NCBI GenBank assembly: GCA_047608975.1
Contig: JBLFYM010000216.1
Coordinates: 1-8,099, forward strand
DNA: 8,099 nt
Source of the DNA: GCA-2715965 sp047608975
GTDB lineage: Bacteria; Verrucomicrobiota; Verrucomicrobiia; Limisphaerales; JAYPXF01
Reading direction: 5' to 3'
The notes beneath the pieces are model-generated. The model worked only from the letters and a program-made list of their open reading frames with translations. It had not been told where the DNA came from and searched no databases. Shown here in pieces: positions 6,149 through 8,099 of this stretch (position 1 is its first letter; the number at the start of each line of letters is the position of its first letter). A program made the translations under genes and the position numbers.

Positions 6149-6880
6149 ATGAACCCTGAACCTCCCCAATCCGCTGAAAATTTCCGTACGACATGGTGGA
6201 CCCAGGTGAGTCGCTCGAAGGCGGATTCACCTGCGGGGCGACGGGCGTTGGGGGAACTCTGCGAGGCCTATTACGAGCCGGTAACCGCGTTCCTCCGTTG
6301 CGAAGTTCACGACTCCCAGGTGGCCGGTGATCTGGCGCAGGACTTCTTCGCCAAGATGTTGCAGGGAGGGAGCATCGCCCGGGCCGATCAGGGACAAGGC
6401 CGGTTTCGTTCCTACCTGCTCGGCGCGGTGAAGCATTTTCTCTCGCATTACCGGGAAGCGAAGCGCCGGCGCAAACGCGGTGGTGGCGTGGAAGACGTTT
6501 CCCTGTACGACACGGAGACAGGTGAAATCCGTCCGTTGCCGGATGGCCGGGAGTTGTCTCCTGATGCCGCTTTTGACCGTCAATGGGCGCTCACGGTCTT
6601 GGCGCGAACACTCGAAGCGCTGCGCTTGGAGTCTGACGCTGCCGGCCGGGCTGAATTTTTTGAACAGGTCAAACCGTGGCTTACCGGCGAGGCCGCCCGT
6701 GGTGACCAGTCCGTGCTGGCGGAAAAATGTGGCATGAACGCGAACGCTCTGAAAGTTGCCGTGCATCGCCTGAAACGGCGTTTCCGTGATCTCTTGAAAG
6801 CGGAAATTGCCGGTACCCTCGATGACCCCGACTCGATTGATGGAGAGATGCAGGCGTTGTTCGCTGCGCTCGGGCGTTGA
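6149..6880 (+). CDS. ECF-type RNA polymerase sigma factor linked to a Ser/Thr kinase
   Basis: This 243-residue sigma-70 family protein should direct RNA polymerase to its own set of promoters. The N-terminus (TTWWTQVSRSKADSPAG, residues 14-30) and then ALGELCEAYYEPVTAFLR match the layout of Planctomycetes/Verrucomicrobia ECF sigmas ('TT.WS.V..A....S....AL..LC..Y..P.Y.F.R'). Region 2 covers about 37-100. Its 2.2 motif reads VAGDLAQDFFAKML (58-71), where most ECF sigmas have DAEDL.Q(E/D).F. The first Asp and the Glu are replaced by Val and Gly. RFRSYLLGAVKHFLSHYREAKRRRKRG follows as the basic -10-binding part. A longer than usual linker precedes region 4 (about 188-220), whose LAEKCGMNANALKVAVHRLKRRFRDLL is a helix-turn-helix with a basic recognition helix. 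No anti-sigma factor gene is seen nearby. The partner appears to be the kinase gene 45 bases downstream in the same frame. No Shine-Dalgarno site is visible. Confidence 0.88.
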   Translation: MNPEPPQSAENFRTTWWTQVSRSKADSPAGRRALGELCEAYYEPVTAFLRCEVHDSQVAGDLAQDFFAKMLQGGSIARADQGQGRFRSYLLGAVKHFLSHYREAKRRRKRGGGVEDVSLYDTETGEIRPLPDGRELSPDAAFDRQWALTVLARTLEALRLESDAAGRAEFFEQVKPWLTGEAARGDQSVLAEKCGMNANALKVAVHRLKRRFRDLLKAEIAGTLDDPDSIDGEMQALFAALGR

Positions 6881-6886
6881 AATGTT

Positions 6887-6899
6887 TTTGGTAACCAAA
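6887..6899. repeat. perfect inverted repeat TTTGGT-A-ACCAAA
   Basis: A perfect six-base inverted repeat with one central base lies in the 45-base gap between the sigma and kinase genes. As DNA it could be a dimeric regulator's operator. Its one-base centre makes a tight RNA hairpin unlikely. Confidence 0.45.
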
Positions 6900-6914
6900 G
6901 GGATTCGACCCGTC

Positions 6915-6918
6915 AGGA
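6915..6918 (+). promoter_or_regulatory. Shine-Dalgarno AGGA for the kinase gene
   Basis: AGGA lies seven bases before the kinase ATG at 6926, good spacing for a ribosome-binding site. No in-frame ATG or GTG occurs between the sigma stop and 6926, so this fixes the kinase start. Confidence 0.5.
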
Positions 6919-6925
6919 CACCGGT

Positions 6926-8099
6926 ATGAGCGAACCTTCAGAAGCTTCGAAATCCTGCCCCGAGTGCGGCGCGTCCCTGCCTGATGCGGCGACGGCCGGG
7001 CTTTGTCCCCGGTGCCTGATGGCCGAGGCCATGATGCCGACCGGGACCGAAGTCGAATCTGGGTCAGGCCGGACGCCTCTTTCACCGGATGAACTTGCGC
7101 CACATTTCCCGCAGCTGGAAATCCTCGAATGTCTCGGCCGGGGCGGGATGGGGGTCGTTTACAAGGCGCGTCAGAAAACCCTCAATCGCCTCGTCGCGCT
7201 TAAGTTGCTCGCCCCGGAGCGCGTTTCGGATGCGGACTTCGCCCGGCGATTCGAACAGGAAGCACAGGCGCTCGCCGCGCTCAATCATCCCAACATCGTG
7301 ACCGTCTATGACTTTGGTCAGGCCGGCGGGTTCTATTTCCTGCTCATGGAGTTCGTGGACGGTGTCAATCTGCGGCAGGCGATGAAGGTCGGTCGCTTCA
7401 CCCCGCAGCAGGCCCTCGCGGTGGTGCCGCCGGTCTGTGAAGCGATGCAATGTGCGCACGAAAACGGGATCGTCCATCGCGATATCAAGCCGGAGAACCT
7501 GCTCCTCGACAAAGAGGGTCGGATCAAGATCGCCGACTTCGGCATCGCCAAGATGCTGCACTCCGACAGTTCGGACGTCGGTCTTGCGGAAAGCCAACCG
7601 GCCGGCACCCCCCAGTACATGGCGCCGGAGCAAAAGGAGCATGCCGGGGCCGATCATCGCGCGGATATCTATTCACTCGGGGTAGTGCTCTACGAACTGC
7701 TCACCGGCGAACTTCCGGCCGACAAACTCCAGCCACCCTCACGCAAGGTTCAGGTGGACGTGCGGCTGGACGAAATCGTTTTGAGGGCTTTGGAGTCGAC
7801 GCCGGAACTTCGTTTTCAGACCGCGGCTGAATTGCGCACGCAGGTGGAAACGATGGTCAAGACTCCGGCGCCCAAATCCTCCCCGCCACCACCATCACCC
7901 GCACCCGGTCGCTCGCGTCTGATCAAGGCCGGCTTCAGCGTCCTCACCACCCGGGAGCAACTGGGCACGTTAATGGGGCAATTCTTCTGCGTGAAAACGC
8001 GCGGGCAATTGATTCTGGATGAACAGCAACTGACCCACTCACAGGGTGGGGTGAACACCGCCATTCCGTTGGCCGCCATCCGGGATCTGAGTATCGGCA
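6926..8099 (+). CDS. zinc-ribbon Ser/Thr protein kinase, PknB-like (incomplete)
   Basis: The frame is open from the ATG at 6926 to the right edge, giving at least 391 residues. It starts with a CPEC-x12-CPRC zinc ribbon (Cys 11, 14, 27 and 30), common at the front of Verrucomicrobia kinases. The kinase domain spans about 64-310 and has all catalytic marks of an active Hanks-type enzyme. They are the loop GRGGMGVVYK (71-80), the ATP-binding Lys93 in VALKLL, the helix-C Glu112, HRDIKPEN (184-191, catalytic Asp186), DFG (204-206) and GTPQYMAPEQ (227-236). A Pro-rich linker (PPPPSPAPG, about 324-332) leads into the start of a second domain with GQLILDEQQLTHS and IPLAAIRDLSIG, which looks like a PH-like or similar beta domain and is cut off by the window edge. 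No membrane segment is seen yet. It lies downstream of the ECF sigma gene and probably phosphorylates it or its regulator. The role is inferred from neighbourhood. Confidence 0.9.
   Translation, partial: MSEPSEASKSCPECGASLPDAATAGLCPRCLMAEAMMPTGTEVESGSGRTPLSPDELAPHFPQLEILECLGRGGMGVVYKARQKTLNRLVALKLLAPERVSDADFARRFEQEAQALAALNHPNIVTVYDFGQAGGFYFLLMEFVDGVNLRQAMKVGRFTPQQALAVVPPVCEAMQCAHENGIVHRDIKPENLLLDKEGRIKIADFGIAKMLHSDSSDVGLAESQPAGTPQYMAPEQKEHAGADHRADIYSLGVVLYELLTGELPADKLQPPSRKVQVDVRLDEIVLRALESTPELRFQTAAELRTQVETMVKTPAPKSSPPPPSPAPGRSRLIKAGFSVLTTREQLGTLMGQFFCVKTRGQLILDEQQLTHSQGGVNTAIPLAAIRDLSIG

Larger units (their letters stand above)
6882..6929 (+). other. possible short leader ORF (MFLVTKGIRPVRTPV) bridging sigma and kinase genes
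   Basis: A 15-codon ORF begins one base after the sigma factor stop (TGA 6878-6880) and ends with a TGA at 6927-6929 that overlaps the kinase ATG (6926-6928) as ATGA. The layout would let ribosomes leaving the sigma gene re-initiate and then pass to the kinase start. It may be chance, since the ORF is very short and has no known relatives that I can name. Confidence 0.25.

Noticed and set aside
5939..6169. Short minus-strand open frame across the intergenic region and the sigma start
   Set aside because: It is Arg/Gln/Ser-rich with no motif, overlaps the sigma factor start, and has no evident ribosome-binding site.
6227..6898. Minus-strand open frame opposite the sigma factor
   Set aside because: No motif is recognisable, and it is antisense to a sigma factor with conserved regions 2 and 4.
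7082..7657. Minus-strand open frame opposite the kinase
   Set aside because: It crosses the most conserved part of the kinase domain and shows no domain of its own.

Overview
The window looks like chromosomal DNA from a Verrucomicrobiota bacterium, perhaps of the Pedosphaera/Limisphaerales type. This is inferred from gene content, not from a marker gene. It carries a Tat-exported Gfo/Idh/MocA oxidoreductase, a secreted beta-helix protein, a LamG-like secreted protein, and an ECF-type sigma factor directly followed by a Ser/Thr kinase with an N-terminal zinc ribbon. The DNA is GC-rich and densely coding. Shine-Dalgarno sequences are mostly weak, which also fits that group. I see no tRNA, rRNA, CRISPR array, transposase or phage gene.

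Layout. (1) Minus strand, 1-195: the start of a gene running off the left edge, broken by an in-frame TGA at codon 10. (2) Minus strand, 233-1678: a secreted right-handed beta-helix protein. (3) Plus strand, 1801-2499: a secreted LamG-like protein, divergent from the previous gene. (4) Plus strand, 2560-3540: a bile acid:sodium symporter (BASS) family transporter. (5) Minus strand, 3545-4531: a lipoprotein of unknown function, convergent with the transporter and only 4 bases from it. (6) Minus strand, 4540-5895: the Tat-signal Gfo/Idh/MocA oxidoreductase, which is upstream of the lipoprotein gene in the same likely operon. (7) 5896-6148: a divergent intergenic region. (8) Plus strand, 6149-6880: an ECF sigma factor. 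(9) Plus strand, 6926 to the right edge: a zinc-ribbon Ser/Thr protein kinase, incomplete.

How the genes may work together. The beta-helix protein, the LamG-like protein and the oxidoreductase are all exported and suit extracellular or periplasmic carbohydrate processing. The LamG-like protein plus a Gfo/Idh/MocA enzyme recalls 3-keto-glycoside chemistry, but that link is an inference. The sigma factor and kinase form a compact signalling pair. The sigma factor has lost two acidic residues of the conserved region 2.2 motif (VAGD where DAED is usual), the site where phosphorylation is known to compensate in some kinase-linked ECF sigma factors. That makes this pair the most interesting system in the window. 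The kinase start is also set by an unusual junction: a 15-codon leader ORF with an ATGA overlap, and a perfect TTTGGT-A-ACCAAA inverted repeat inside it.
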